From: Paenibacillus sp. J23TS9
GTDB lineage: Bacteria > Bacillota > Bacilli > Paenibacillales > Paenibacillaceae
Direction of reading: 5' to 3'
NCBI RefSeq assembly: GCF_018403225.1
Contig: NZ_BOSG01000001.1
Location: 558,001-622,000 of the forward strand
Length of the DNA: 64,000 bases
The notes under the pieces are model-generated. The model was given only the letters and a program-made list of their open reading frames with translations, was not told where the DNA came from and ran no database searches. A program made the position numbers and the translations under genes. Shown here one piece after another: positions 1-7,873 of this stretch (the stretch's first letter is position 1; every line of letters starts with the position of its first letter).

Positions 1-1274
1 TTATCGGGCCGGTTAAGAAGCTTTATCAAGAAAAGTATGCGTCGTTCTCCAAGATTGAAAAAGAATATCGAGAACTAATGAGCAACAGTCAAAAGACTTA
101 TCAAATGTTGGATCTTTATCGTTTTCAGCTTGAGGAAATCTCCGCTGCTTCCTTAAAATCCGGTGAGGATGAATGGCTTTTGGAAGAAAGGGTCAAGCTA
201 TCCCATAGTGAGAAAATGATGGATTCCGTCTCAGGTGCATATGATCTAATCTATGGTCAGCAGGGACTGGGGACGATCAGCACAGCAGTATCCCGGCTTG
301 AGGATGTAGTGCAATACGATGAGAAGGAATTGAAGCCCATTTTGGAGCAGCTCCAATCGGCTTATTACCAGCTTGAGGATGCTGCTTTTCAGCTTCGTGA
401 TTACCGGGATGAGGTCGAATTCAATCCTGAGCGCCTAGATGAAGTGGAACAGCGGCTTGATCTTATAGCCTCATTGCGACGGAAATATGGGGATAGCGTG
501 GATGAAATTCTCGCGTATTACAATAATGTTTTTCAGGAGACCAATGCCCTGGAAAACAAGGACGAGCGTCTGGAGGAGCTTCAATCCCGCCGTGATGTTA
601 TGCTTGGAGATCTGATCGGGACGGCACAGGAGCTAAGTGAGGCGCGTCAAATGTGTGCCGCGGATCTGGCCGGACAGGTTGAGAGGGAATTGAAGGATCT
701 TCACATGGAAAGAACTTCACTCGAGGTTAGATTAGATCGTATGGAGGATCCCAAAGGTGCCGAAATCAATGGTCAAAAAATCAAATTGACACGCCAAGGG
801 ATTGATACAGCAGAGTTCATGATATCACCTAATCCGGGTGAGCCGCTGCGTCCGCTGAGCAAAATTGCATCGGGTGGCGAGCTCTCCAGAATGATGCTGG
901 CCATGAAAAGCATTTTTGCAAGACATGACCGTATTCCTGTGCTGATTTTTGACGAGGTCGACACAGGCGTGAGCGGCAGAGCGGCTCAGTCCATTGCCGA
1001 GAAGCTGGATAAGCTTGCTGAAAACTGCCAGGTCTTCTCCATTACACACTTGCCGCAGGTCGCTTGTATGGCGGATCACCAATATCTGATCGAGAAAAAT
1101 ATTGAGGGTAATCGTACGATGACGCGGGTAGAAGAGCTTTCCGAACGTGGCCGTGTTGAAGAGCTTGCACGTATGCTGGGCGGTGTTGAAATTACCGAAA
1201 AGACACTCCATCATGCCCAAGATATGCTGAAGCTGGCGGAGGAACGGAAAGCTGCCAAAACCGCACCAGAGTAA
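1..1274 (+). CDS. recN: DNA repair protein RecN, C-terminal part (5' end outside window)
   Basis: The reading frame is open from base 3, so the gene starts before the window; about 423 residues of a usual 560-570 are visible. RecN is an SMC-like ATPase that acts at DNA double-strand breaks. The visible part holds the end of the coiled coil (rich in E, L, R and Q) and then the C-terminal half of the ATPase head: the signature loop IASGGELSRMML, Walker B VLIFDEVDTGVSG and the H-loop ITHLPQVA. All three are intact. spoIVB follows after about 105 bases, the usual order in spore formers (recN-spoIVB-spo0A). The family assignment is secure; only the N-terminal Walker A half is missing because of the window edge. 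Confidence 0.96.
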   Translation, partial: IGPVKKLYQEKYASFSKIEKEYRELMSNSQKTYQMLDLYRFQLEEISAASLKSGEDEWLLEERVKLSHSEKMMDSVSGAYDLIYGQQGLGTISTAVSRLEDVVQYDEKELKPILEQLQSAYYQLEDAAFQLRDYRDEVEFNPERLDEVEQRLDLIASLRRKYGDSVDEILAYYNNVFQETNALENKDERLEELQSRRDVMLGDLIGTAQELSEARQMCAADLAGQVERELKDLHMERTSLEVRLDRMEDPKGAEINGQKIKLTRQGIDTAEFMISPNPGEPLRPLSKIASGGELSRMMLAMKSIFARHDRIPVLIFDEVDTGVSGRAAQSIAEKLDKLAENCQVFSITHLPQVACMADHQYLIEKNIEGNRTMTRVEELSERGRVEELARMLGGVEITEKTLHHAQDMLKLAEERKAAKTAPE

Positions 1275-1379
1275 TGATTGACAGTAATAAAAGCCTGGGG
1301 GCAGGGTAATCTTAAAGGTACGCAATTGGCGACCACCTTTTTCGTCAAGCGAAAGAAGCAAAAGGGAGCGTGACAGCCA

Positions 1380-2714
1380 TTGAACTCCAGCCTCAGGAAT
1401 AAATTGCTCGGTCTTTTCGTTGTCTTCTTTCTGTGTTTTTTATGTATCACTGCACCCGTGCAAAGCTTTAAGTCCATCCCCAGTGAGATCAAAATGTTCG
1501 CTGGCGACACGAACTCCGTTCAATTAGCCATGCCGGTGGCGGCACAGGCGACGGTGGATCGTCCAGATGTGCTGCAGTTGAATGGATCTGCTTCTCCAAC
1601 CTATAAAGTCACACGCCAGCATCCGCTGCGGCTGCTTCCCCAGCAGAGCGGCAGTGCCAAGTTAACGCTTAAGCTGTTTGGTAAGATTCCATTTAAAACA
1701 GTACAGATTCATGTGATTCCTGGCCTTAAAGTCATTCCTGGAGGACAAACGATTGGCGTAAAGGTAAAATCAGCCGGCATTTTGGTGGTGGGTCACCATT
1801 TGGTGCATATTGATCCAACAACCAGAGTTTCTCCTGGAGAAAATGCCGGAATTCAGCTAGGTGATTTAATGACGCATATGAATGGTGAGTCGCTTCAGGA
1901 TATATCCAAAGTGGCTCAGGTTGTAGAGGATGCGGGCAAAGCAAAGAGACCCCTGGAGATTACATTTAAACGTGGGGACAAGGTCATGAAGACCAAATTA
2001 ACACCGGCATATGACCAAAGCGAAGGAAAATGGAGGCTGGGCCTGTATATCAGGGATTCTGCTGCAGGTGTGGGAACCCTGACGTTTTATGCCCCTGATC
2101 AAGGTGTATATGGAGCTCTAGGGCATGTAATTACCGACATGAATACCCAAACACCCATTACCGTCGGCAGTGGTCAAATCCTTCAGTCCAGCGTTACATC
2201 CATTTCTAAATCTCAAGATGGAGAGCCCGGCGAGAAGAGAGCCCACTTTCTGAAGGACAGTAAAATTTTGGGCAGCATTGAGCGAAACACCCATTTCGGC
2301 ATCTTCGGAAAAATGAAGCAAAACCCTGATTACAGCCTTTATAAAGAAGGAATACCGGTTGCTTTTTCTCAGGATGTAAAGGAAGGTCCAGCTGAAATTC
2401 TGACGGTTGTGGATGGTCAGCAGGTTGAGAAATTCAAGGTTAATATCGTTCACGTAGCTAAGCAGGATGCCCCGGCCACCAAAGGCCTGGTGATCCGGAT
2501 TACAGATCCAAGACTTATCGAGAAAACAGGCGGTATTGTACAAGGAATGAGCGGAAGTCCAATCGTTCAGGATGGAAAGCTAATCGGAGCTGTCACGCAT
2601 GTGTTTGTGAATGATCCGAAGTCCGGTTATGGCTGCTTTATTGAATGGATGCTTCAGGATTCCGGCGTGATTCCCAATAACACGAAAGATGCATCAAATC
2701 TTAAGGCCAGCTGA
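1380..2714 (+). CDS. spoIVB: SpoIVB peptidase (S55 family serine protease of sporulation)
   Basis: SpoIVB is made in the forespore, crosses its membrane and cleaves SpoIVFA, which leads to pro-sigma-K processing in the mother cell. The TTG start at 1380 is preceded by a GGGAG ribosome site. Residues 8-30 form a hydrophobic export/anchor segment. A PDZ domain lies at roughly residues 115-210, followed by the S55 serine protease domain with GALGHVI (catalytic His) and GMSGSP (catalytic Ser) near residues 385-390. The length of 444 residues is close to the 425 of Bacillus subtilis. spo0A is next downstream, but a strong terminator overlaps the stop codon, so the two are probably transcribed separately. 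Confidence 0.95.
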   Translation: MNSSLRNKLLGLFVVFFLCFLCITAPVQSFKSIPSEIKMFAGDTNSVQLAMPVAAQATVDRPDVLQLNGSASPTYKVTRQHPLRLLPQQSGSAKLTLKLFGKIPFKTVQIHVIPGLKVIPGGQTIGVKVKSAGILVVGHHLVHIDPTTRVSPGENAGIQLGDLMTHMNGESLQDISKVAQVVEDAGKAKRPLEITFKRGDKVMKTKLTPAYDQSEGKWRLGLYIRDSAAGVGTLTFYAPDQGVYGALGHVITDMNTQTPITVGSGQILQSSVTSISKSQDGEPGEKRAHFLKDSKILGSIERNTHFGIFGKMKQNPDYSLYKEGIPVAFSQDVKEGPAEILTVVDGQQVEKFKVNIVHVAKQDAPATKGLVIRITDPRLIEKTGGIVQGMSGSPIVQDGKLIGAVTHVFVNDPKSGYGCFIEWMLQDSGVIPNNTKDASNLKAS

Positions 2715-2730
2715 GCCTTAAGATTTTTTT
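2697..2730 (+). terminator. Rho-independent terminator of spoIVB
   Basis: A perfect 11-bp stem (2697-2707 with 2715-2725) with a 7-base loop is followed by a run of T. The stop codon of spoIVB lies inside the loop, so the hairpin overlaps the coding end. Confidence 0.85.
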
Positions 2731-2814
2731 GTCGTATTAGCTAGAAATACATAGTATTTTGAATAAAAATATTCATTATAAATCAATATTGAAAAAAAAT
2801 AAACAAAAATAATT

Positions 2815-2847
2815 TTCGACAGAAGGAATTTAAATTCGAATGTCGAA
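2815..2847 (+). promoter_or_regulatory. Two Spo0A-binding boxes in inverted orientation upstream of spo0A
   Basis: TTCGACA at 2815-2821 and its exact reverse complement TGTCGAA at 2841-2847 both match the 0A box core (TGTCGAA). They lie 53-85 bases before the GTG start of spo0A, in a very AT-rich leader, and suggest autoregulation as in Bacillus. Seen directly: the two motifs. Inferred: binding and its sign (activation or repression). I could not place a convincing sigma-H or sigma-A promoter. Confidence 0.65.
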
Positions 2848-2899
2848 AACTATTTCAGACAAAAAAAATTGGATAATGATTCTAAGGAGGAAGCAGCCA

Positions 2900-3706
2900 G
2901 TGCAAAAAATCGAGGTTTTGTTGGCAGATGACAACCGTGAATTCACAAATTTGCTTGCTGAGTACATTACGGAGCAAGAAGATATGATGGTTACGGGAAT
3001 CGCCTATAATGGCGAGGAAGTACTTAATATGATAAGTGATTCCAGAAAAATTCCGGATGTGCTGATTTTGGACATTATTATGCCGCATCTGGATGGATTG
3101 GGTGTTCTTGAGCGCTTACGTGAAATGAATTTGTCACCACAGCCCAAAATCATTATGCTGACTGCTTTCGGCCAAGAGAACATCACTCAGCGGGCCGTAC
3201 AACTTGGAGCTTCTTATTACATCCTTAAGCCGTTTGATATGGAAGTTCTTGCGAGCCGGATTCGTCAGCTTGTAGGACAGCAGAGTGTAACGACTGGAAA
3301 TCTCAGCATGAGTTCTTCCATCAAATCCAACGTCGTTCCAATGGCAAAAGGAAAAAATTTGGACGCCAATATTACTTCAATCATACATGAAATCGGTGTT
3401 CCAGCGCATATTAAGGGATATCAATATTTGCGCGAAGCGATCACCATGGTGTACAACAATATTGAAATCTTGGGTGCAATCACCAAAACGCTGTACCCGG
3501 CCATTGCCGAAAAATTCAAAACCACGCCATCCCGTGTGGAACGCGCCATCCGTCACGCCATCGAGGTCGCCTGGACACGCGGCAACATCGATTCCATCAG
3601 CCACCTGTTCGGCTACACGATCAATATCAGCAAGTCTAAGCCGACGAACAGCGAGTTCATCGCGATGGTCGCAGACAAGCTGAGAATCGAGCATAAGGTG
3701 TCCTGA
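2900..3706 (+). CDS. spo0A: Spo0A, master response regulator of sporulation
   Basis: Spo0A receives phosphate from the phosphorelay and then activates or represses early sporulation genes. The start is the GTG at 2900, nine bases after a perfect AAGGAGG (2884-2890); an ATG at 2840 in the same frame has no ribosome site and would add 20 residues not seen in the family. The product is 268 residues (usual about 267). The receiver domain has the acidic pair D10/D11, phospho-acceptor D58 in LDIIMP, and a Lys in KPFD. The C-terminal DNA-binding domain ends with the conserved [16 protein letters not shown]. The last 123 bases of the gene lie inside a 149-bp repeat found again 15 kb downstream, so the 3' end may have been replaced on island integration without changing the protein. 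Confidence 0.97.
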   Translation: MQKIEVLLADDNREFTNLLAEYITEQEDMMVTGIAYNGEEVLNMISDSRKIPDVLILDIIMPHLDGLGVLERLREMNLSPQPKIIMLTAFGQENITQRAVQLGASYYILKPFDMEVLASRIRQLVGQQSVTTGNLSMSSSIKSNVVPMAKGKNLDANITSIIHEIGVPAHIKGYQYLREAITMVYNNIEILGAITKTLYPAIAEKFKTTPSRVERAIRHAIEVAWTRGNIDSISHLFGYTINISKSKPTNSEFIAMVADKLRIEHKVS

Positions 3707-3732
3707 AAGGGTTAGGGGCTTTGAGAGAGCAA
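3584..3732 (+). repeat. Left 149-bp direct repeat (attL) = 3' end of spo0A
   Basis: Bases 3584-3732 are identical, as far as I can align by eye over all 149 positions, to 18759-18907. They cover the last 41 codons of spo0A including the stop plus 26 bases after it. The flanks differ on both sides. This is the hallmark of an element that integrated site-specifically into the gene end and carried a copy of that end in its attP. The exact crossover within the repeat cannot be seen. Confidence 0.9.
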
Positions 3733-3837
3733 GGGATTTCGGGTTTTGGAAATAGCATCCAGCCAGAACAATTTTGGCGGTAAATATCTGAGATCAGGGA
3801 TTCCATACCGATAAACTTCTATGTATCATACCAACTA

Positions 3838-3889
3838 ATACCGTTATTTATTGGGTTTGCCAAAATCCAATGAAGGGCGGTATTTTTTA
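3838..3889 (+). terminator. Terminator after the left copy of the spo0A 3' end
   Basis: ATACCG (3838-3843) pairs with CGGTAT (3878-3883), and inside it ATTGGGTTT (3850-3858) with AAATCCAAT (3863-3871), followed by TTTTTT. A clearly related but diverged hairpin occurs at 18958-19007 after the right repeat. The recombinase ATG follows three bases after the T run, so that gene needs either read-through or a promoter inside the hairpin region. Confidence 0.75.
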
Positions 3890-3891
3890 TT

Positions 3892-4869
3892 ATGACAGAC
3901 ATTGAGTTTCAGCTTGATAACTTCATGCTTTATTGTTCATCAAAGAATTTATCACGCAAAACATTGGCGAGCTATGAGCAGACATTAAAGCTATTTGTTG
4001 CCTATCTCAAGAAGGAATTTCAAATTGAGGACGTAAAAAAAGTTCAGTCAGGTCATATGAGGCAGTACATTAAGTATTTACGTGAACGCGGTAAGTACAC
4101 AGTTGTCAACAAAGAGGAATCCAAGCAGATTAATCACCCAGAAAACAGGAAGGACTATAAAAAAGAAGTGTCTATGACGACAATAGCGAATTATGTTCGC
4201 AATATTAAAGTTTTTTTCAATTATTTGTATCAAGTTGAGAGGGAGATCTCGAAGAATCCTGTTGAGAAATTAGAAAATCCGAAAGCAGAACGTAAGATGA
4301 AAAAAACTTTGACACCAGACGATTTGAAGAAAGTATTCAATCAGTTTGAGACAAGCACATTTCATGGATATAGAAATCGAGTCATTACGCGTCTTTTGCT
4401 GGACACAGGCTTGCGAATTGGCGAATGCCTAAGTATCTTACCAGAGCATATTGATTTTCAGCACAAAAGTATTCATATTTTAAATGCCAAAAATAAACAA
4501 GAACGTTTTGTTTACTTTTCCTATAAATCAGCCAACGAATTAAAGTCATGGTTGAGATATAAAGATCGATACTCTGAAAGTCCTTTTATGTTCCCCACTA
4601 CCAAAGGAACACAGCTTGAAGTGCGAAATTATGAACGAGCATTGCGTGAAGCTGGCGAAAAAGTGGGTATCCATATTCACCCTCATCAGCTACGGAACAA
4701 TTTTGCCAAGTATTATATATTAAATAATGGAGATTGGTTCTCGCTTTGCAGAATATTGGGGCATTCTTCTGTTGAGGTTACACAAAAAGCGTACTTAGAT
4801 TTTTCAGATGAAGAGATCGCTAAGAAATATCAGAAACATAGTCCACTTACGTTTATGGAGGGGATATAA
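3892..4869 (+). CDS. Tyrosine recombinase / integrase of the spo0A island
   Basis: A 325-residue phage-integrase-family enzyme that presumably integrates and excises the island. An N-terminal SAM-like core-binding domain spans about residues 1-130. The catalytic domain has Arg I in DTGLRIGE, a Lys in the NKQERFVYF beta-hairpin region, the box HPHQLRNNF (H..R), GHSS and the nucleophile Tyr in KAYLDF. The start ATG at 3892 follows the duplicated spo0A terminator; the ribosome site is weak (GGGCGG further upstream). The stop overlaps the next start as TAATG. Position directly inside attL supports its role as the island integrase. Confidence 0.9.
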   Translation: MTDIEFQLDNFMLYCSSKNLSRKTLASYEQTLKLFVAYLKKEFQIEDVKKVQSGHMRQYIKYLRERGKYTVVNKEESKQINHPENRKDYKKEVSMTTIANYVRNIKVFFNYLYQVEREISKNPVEKLENPKAERKMKKTLTPDDLKKVFNQFETSTFHGYRNRVITRLLLDTGLRIGECLSILPEHIDFQHKSIHILNAKNKQERFVYFSYKSANELKSWLRYKDRYSESPFMFPTTKGTQLEVRNYERALREAGEKVGIHIHPHQLRNNFAKYYILNNGDWFSLCRILGHSSVEVTQKAYLDFSDEEIAKKYQKHSPLTFMEGI

Positions 4870-5072
4870 TGACAAACCTCCATAACCTTGATATTGACGA
4901 TGCAACCAACTCATGCCTTGTGCAAATTGCCCAATATCATTGTAAACTGGCTTTGGAGCATTCGAAATCCAATACTTTGCCTGAACGCCGCGAATCCATA
5001 AAAAATGAAATACAGTGTTTACGAGCGGAGCGAGATGCCTTACTCAAAATGATACGGAGGGAAAAGACATGA
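4869..5072 (+). CDS. Small helical protein, partner gene of the island recombinase
   Basis: 67 residues, no family recognised. It starts inside the stop codon of the recombinase (TAATG) and its own stop overlaps the next start (ATGA), so it is translationally coupled to both neighbours. The sequence looks mostly alpha-helical, with a charged C-terminal half (ERRESIKNEIQCLRAERDALL) that could form a short coiled coil. Coupling to the recombinase suggests a directionality or accessory factor, but that is inference. Confidence 0.65.
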   Translation: MTNLHNLDIDDATNSCLVQIAQYHCKLALEHSKSNTLPERRESIKNEIQCLRAERDALLKMIRREKT

Positions 5073-5365
5073 TTACAGACGAAAACTCACAAGAAAAATT
5101 ACATCAAGACAGCAAAGAGCGCTATTTACTGGAGGTACAAAAACTACAGGTGAAAAGAGAAGTTCATTGGGAAATCATTGAGTCAATCCTCACATACACT
5201 GAGGAAAAATCAAAAAGTGACTCAGTATCAATGGCAATGTGCGATATTGCTTTTAACTTATTTGAGGCACATTATCAGATTTGTAAAGAAATCATCACTT
5301 TAAGAATAAGTGGAGCAAGGAGGAACTCAAAACACCGCCACACAGAACAAACCAATCCTGACTGA
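5069..5365 (+). CDS. Small acidic/helical protein, third gene of the recombinase operon
   Basis: 98 residues. The start ATG at 5069 lies in an ATGA overlap and is preceded by CGGAGG (5055-5060); an upstream in-frame ATG at 5015 has no such site. No known domain is recognised. The protein is rich in E, K and Q, probably helical, with Cys residues in the middle (MAMCDIAF and YQICKEII). Together with the two preceding genes it forms a tightly overlapping three-gene unit, reminiscent in layout of multi-gene recombinase modules such as Tn554 tnpABC, though only one gene here is a recombinase. Confidence 0.6.
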   Translation: MITDENSQEKLHQDSKERYLLEVQKLQVKREVHWEIIESILTYTEEKSKSDSVSMAMCDIAFNLFEAHYQICKEIITLRISGARRNSKHRHTEQTNPD

Positions 5366-5589
5366 GCCTCCTTCTTCAGAATGCTATTGAGAAGCGTTTA
5401 CGTATAGTTTGGCGCTCGTCAAGTAGACAGAATGGGTGAATTATCGTCTGACCAGCAAAAGTATTTAAAACTGTGCTGGAGTAGCCTACGGTTGATTGCA
5501 GTAAAGGTTGTAATTTTCAATATGCTAAATATATATTTATAGTGATTAGAACAATATTTTCTATTTATTACCAAACTTTGTCGAGTAAT

Positions 5590-5640
5590 AAAAAAGTAGT
5601 CCCCGTTTCCTTGGTGCGGAGTTGGGCGATTACTTTTTGT
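5590..5640 (+). terminator. Probable terminator after the recombinase operon
   Basis: AAAAAGTAGTCCCC (from 5591) pairs imperfectly with GGGCGATTACTTTTT (ending 5639). The stem is interrupted but both arms are long and the 3' arm is T-rich. Nothing else was seen in the non-coding stretch 5366-5706. Confidence 0.45.
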
Positions 5641-5706
5641 TTTCTACGCAATGGATACAGTATATTTGAGTTAGGAATTTTATATGGTTCTCTGAGGAGT
5701 GATGTT

Positions 5707-5880
5707 ATGAAACCAAAAAAGAATGAATCTTTAGACGAAGATTTCCTGAATTACAAACCTAAGAAGGTTAAGCCTGCATCCTATGAGAAGCTTAGAAATG
5801 CAATAGGTTCCTTGACAAAAGAAGAAGCTGATGAATTGAGAGAAGAAGTTCGATGTTCGAGAGAGGAAGATTGGCGGTGA
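5707..5880 (+). CDS. Small hypothetical protein (57 aa)
   Basis: The ATG at 5707 is preceded by GAGGAG (5694-5699), a better start than the codons that would extend the frame back to 5542, because the extension reads through a terminator-like hairpin. The product is lysine-rich at the start (MKPKKNESLDED) and ends with an acidic helix (TKEEADELREEV). No family recognised. Size and charge would fit a small DNA-binding or antitoxin-like protein, but nothing shows that. Confidence 0.45.
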   Translation: MKPKKNESLDEDFLNYKPKKVKPASYEKLRNAIGSLTKEEADELREEVRCSREEDWR

Positions 5881-6132
5881 TTTTTTTCTTCAAAGTTACT
5901 CAGCGTGCCTCCTGCTTCACGATAGGGCTGAGAGCGTGTCATGTATGGTTGTACGCTTTAGCGGACGCTTGGACAGGGAGATGTTTGTCTCTGAGATTGG
6001 AAGGCGCATGATACTACTGGAAGGGTTAACTGTAGATGACAGATGAAAAGTAATAATCTTCTACCTAATCTATACTCCTGCTTTATATTGCTTTGATAAT
6101 GGAAAAACACCATTTGAACCAAAAATTCTCTA

Positions 6133-6170
6133 AAATAAACCTTACTGCACACTAGCGGTAAGGTTTATTT
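6133..6170 (+). terminator. Hairpin, bidirectional terminator-like
   Basis: A perfect 13-bp stem (6133-6145 with 6158-6170) with a 12-base loop ends in TTTATTT. It stands alone in a non-coding stretch (5881-6227) in which no gene was seen. Confidence 0.55.
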
Positions 6171-6227
6171 GAATTAATAGATGAAAGGTTGATTCGCACT
6201 CGTTTTTCTGACTGTTCAACTTTTATC

Positions 6228-6523
6228 ACTCCCACAGGGAGTAGGGGTGAAGCCCCCCTAAGCGAAGCGCCCCAAGGCGAAGCCGCCCGATTGGAGAACT
6301 TCGTTCGACAAGAGATATTAAAAGAATATTAAAATATAAAAAGAATATTATATCCCATTTTGGGCGAAAAATATCACGCCGATTTCGCTCCACGGAGGGT
6401 AGATTCCGAAAAATATCACGCCGTTCAAATTTCGGAATTTTCACCTTAGCCATAGAGCCGTATAGCTTTATGGGGAACGCTTGGTATATCCCGATTTGAG
6501 GGAAAAATATCACCCCAAAATGG
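6228..6523. other. Repeat-rich, hairpin-rich origin-like region
   Basis: No believable gene, but dense structure. In order: a short palindrome ACTCCC-aca-GGGAGT (6228-6242); three tandem 15-bp repeats of the form GYGAAGCNSCCC (6247-6261, 6262-6276, 6277-6291); an AT-rich tract (6311-6354); and three direct copies of GAAAAATATCACSCC (6366-6380, 6408-6422, 6502-6516). The second copy sits in a 9-bp inverted repeat (6403-6411 with 6430-6438), and the set is bracketed by a 10-bp inverted repeat (6355-6364 with 6514-6523). Iterons, an AT-rich tract and hairpins are typical of replication origins of small replicons, and a primase-type protein is encoded 1.4 kb downstream. Origin function is inference. 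Confidence 0.45.
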
Positions 6524-6552
6524 TAGCCAGAGGGGAAAAACAAAATATACTC

Positions 6553-6726
6553 TTGATTTGCATTGGGTAATAGTGGTAATATGCCAATTGAGTTAAAGAT
6601 GCGCTAACATCAATGACTCGTAACGTGACCACCGCTTTAAGAACGGTTGGCTTTCGAATAGGTGACGATCAACCAAAAAATAAGTAGACCATTATCCTAT
6701 CGCGGGACGGTCTACTTGTTTTTCTT
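6553..6726 (+). ncRNA. Candidate small RNA with promoter and terminator
   Basis: TTGATT (6553-6558), an 18-base spacer and TAATAT (6577-6582) make a plausible sigma-A promoter. About 100 bases further a perfect 9-bp hairpin, AAGTAGACC (6682-6690) with GGTCTACTT (6709-6717), is followed by TGTTTTTCTTT. No open frame lies between them. The transcript would be about 135 nt with internal ACCG/CGGT pairing near 6630-6650. It could be a copy-control or regulatory RNA next to the origin-like region. No known RNA family recognised. The rest of the stretch up to 6918 holds nothing I can name. Confidence 0.4.
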
Positions 6727-6918
6727 TAAGTAGGTGAGAAGCGAAGCGCAACAAGGAAAACATTCGTTCTCTGTTGGGCATTGAAATAGCATTGTATGAT
6801 ACTAGTAAAAAGTTAATGTTGAAAGTTAGGGAGTATTTAATACATGATGAACGAAAGTGTAATAAGTAGCTAATTGGCTTGCAAACAATACAGCAAATTG
6901 GAGAAAGGATGCTTAATA

Positions 6919-7347
6919 ATGCAAATTACCATTGCTGGTGATTGCCAGATGTACATTTACCTCAAGGATAAAGATGTTCATAAGCACAAATGTTCTATTT
7001 CAGACGTGAGATGCAAAATGCTGTATGACTCGCAAGACAATTTTATCGGGGTAAACATTATGAGCAAACGATCTGACACAGGAACAAGTATTGTGTTGCC
7101 AGAAGTAGGAGCAATCGAGTTCCCAATGTATAATGCTAAGGTAACGGAGAATGAGTCAGAAATTCTAATATTATTCGATGAAAAGGCACGGATACATAGA
7201 AAGGTTACAGATGAGTGCATTATTGATCTGTGCGATGCTGGAATCTCTGGTATCGAACCAATGCCATTTACACATATCGGAGGTAAGGAAGTCATCAAGC
7301 CATTTATCATCAGGGATGTTCCGGATGTTCAATTGCCAAGAATGTAG
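6919..7347 (+). CDS. Hypothetical protein, possibly DUF2283-like beta protein
   Basis: 142 residues from the ATG at 6919, which has AAAGGA nine bases upstream; the frame could be extended to a TTG at 6874 without a ribosome site. The sequence reads as alternating beta strands. The pieces KMLYDSQDNFIGVNI and IIDLCDAGISGIEPM resemble the (D.dG.i.GIEI) strands of small DUF2283-type proteins. That similarity is from memory and weak. It lies alone between the origin-like segment and the replication protein gene. Confidence 0.55.
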   Translation: MQITIAGDCQMYIYLKDKDVHKHKCSISDVRCKMLYDSQDNFIGVNIMSKRSDTGTSIVLPEVGAIEFPMYNAKVTENESEILILFDEKARIHRKVTDECIIDLCDAGISGIEPMPFTHIGGKEVIKPFIIRDVPDVQLPRM

Positions 7348-7615
7348 GTAACGTAACTGTAAAATCGTTGCACGCTTCTTTTTTGTTTGCAAAGTAGTAA
7401 CATTTTTTCTATAATGTCCAAAACCGCTAACGAAAACTCCTTCATCTCCCTATTATATATTGATGGCAAGTTTTTAATGGTTGGTATTGGATGTAAACTA
7501 TGAATTTCAAACAATAGACACAATTGTACCTGAATGATTGGGATATTCGGCAAAACCTTGCACAAAATATCTGCCAACTCCCTATATACTGTATACGTGC
7601 TTTCAAAAGTGGAAG

Positions 7616-7718
7616 GATTATAGTTAGTCTAACTAATCATATAATCTTCATAGCCAAATAAAACTTAATGTAAGCATTAGAACAGCCCCTAGGAGAAATC
7701 CTTTTGGCTGTTTTTTTA
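7616..7718 (+). promoter_or_regulatory. 15-bp palindrome and terminator in the leader of the replication gene
   Basis: TAGTTAGTCTAACTA (7621-7635) is a perfect odd-centred palindrome inside a looser dyad (GATTATA at 7616-7622, TATAATC at 7640-7646), a likely protein-binding operator. Just after it AACAGCC (7681-7687) pairs with GGCTGTT (7706-7712) and is followed by TTTTTT, a terminator or attenuator. It stands in the 526-base stretch before the replication gene (7348-7873), which otherwise holds no gene I can support. Confidence 0.45.
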
Positions 7719-7873
7719 TCTCCAAAATACCGAATACAAGGAATGGAAGTGATAATGAATTGCATCGGAAGAGTGACTTCGAAGGAAATTAGTGGAGACA
7801 GAGCAGAAGAAAAGAGAATAAGAAGTAAATGATTTTTTCATAAGGATAACTTAAAAAAAGGAGAACGGATATT

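Noticed and set aside
825..1361. Long minus-strand frame opposite recN
   Set aside because: It is a shadow of the well-identified recN gene, without ribosome site or protein-like motifs.
2824..2841. Sigma-H promoter for spo0A (AGGAATT ... GAAT)
   Set aside because: The gap between the two elements is only 7 bases, too short for sigma-H.
3384..3694. Alternative frames over the 3' end of spo0A and again near 18699-18911
   Set aside because: They arise from the GC-rich att repeat and match in both copies only because the DNA is duplicated.
6247..6291. CRISPR array
   Set aside because: The 15-bp units are in direct tandem with no spacers, and no cas genes are near.
6226..6543. Minus-strand frame of 105 codons over the origin-like repeats
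   Set aside because: Its repeated words only mirror the DNA iterons; composition is unlike a protein and there is no good start.
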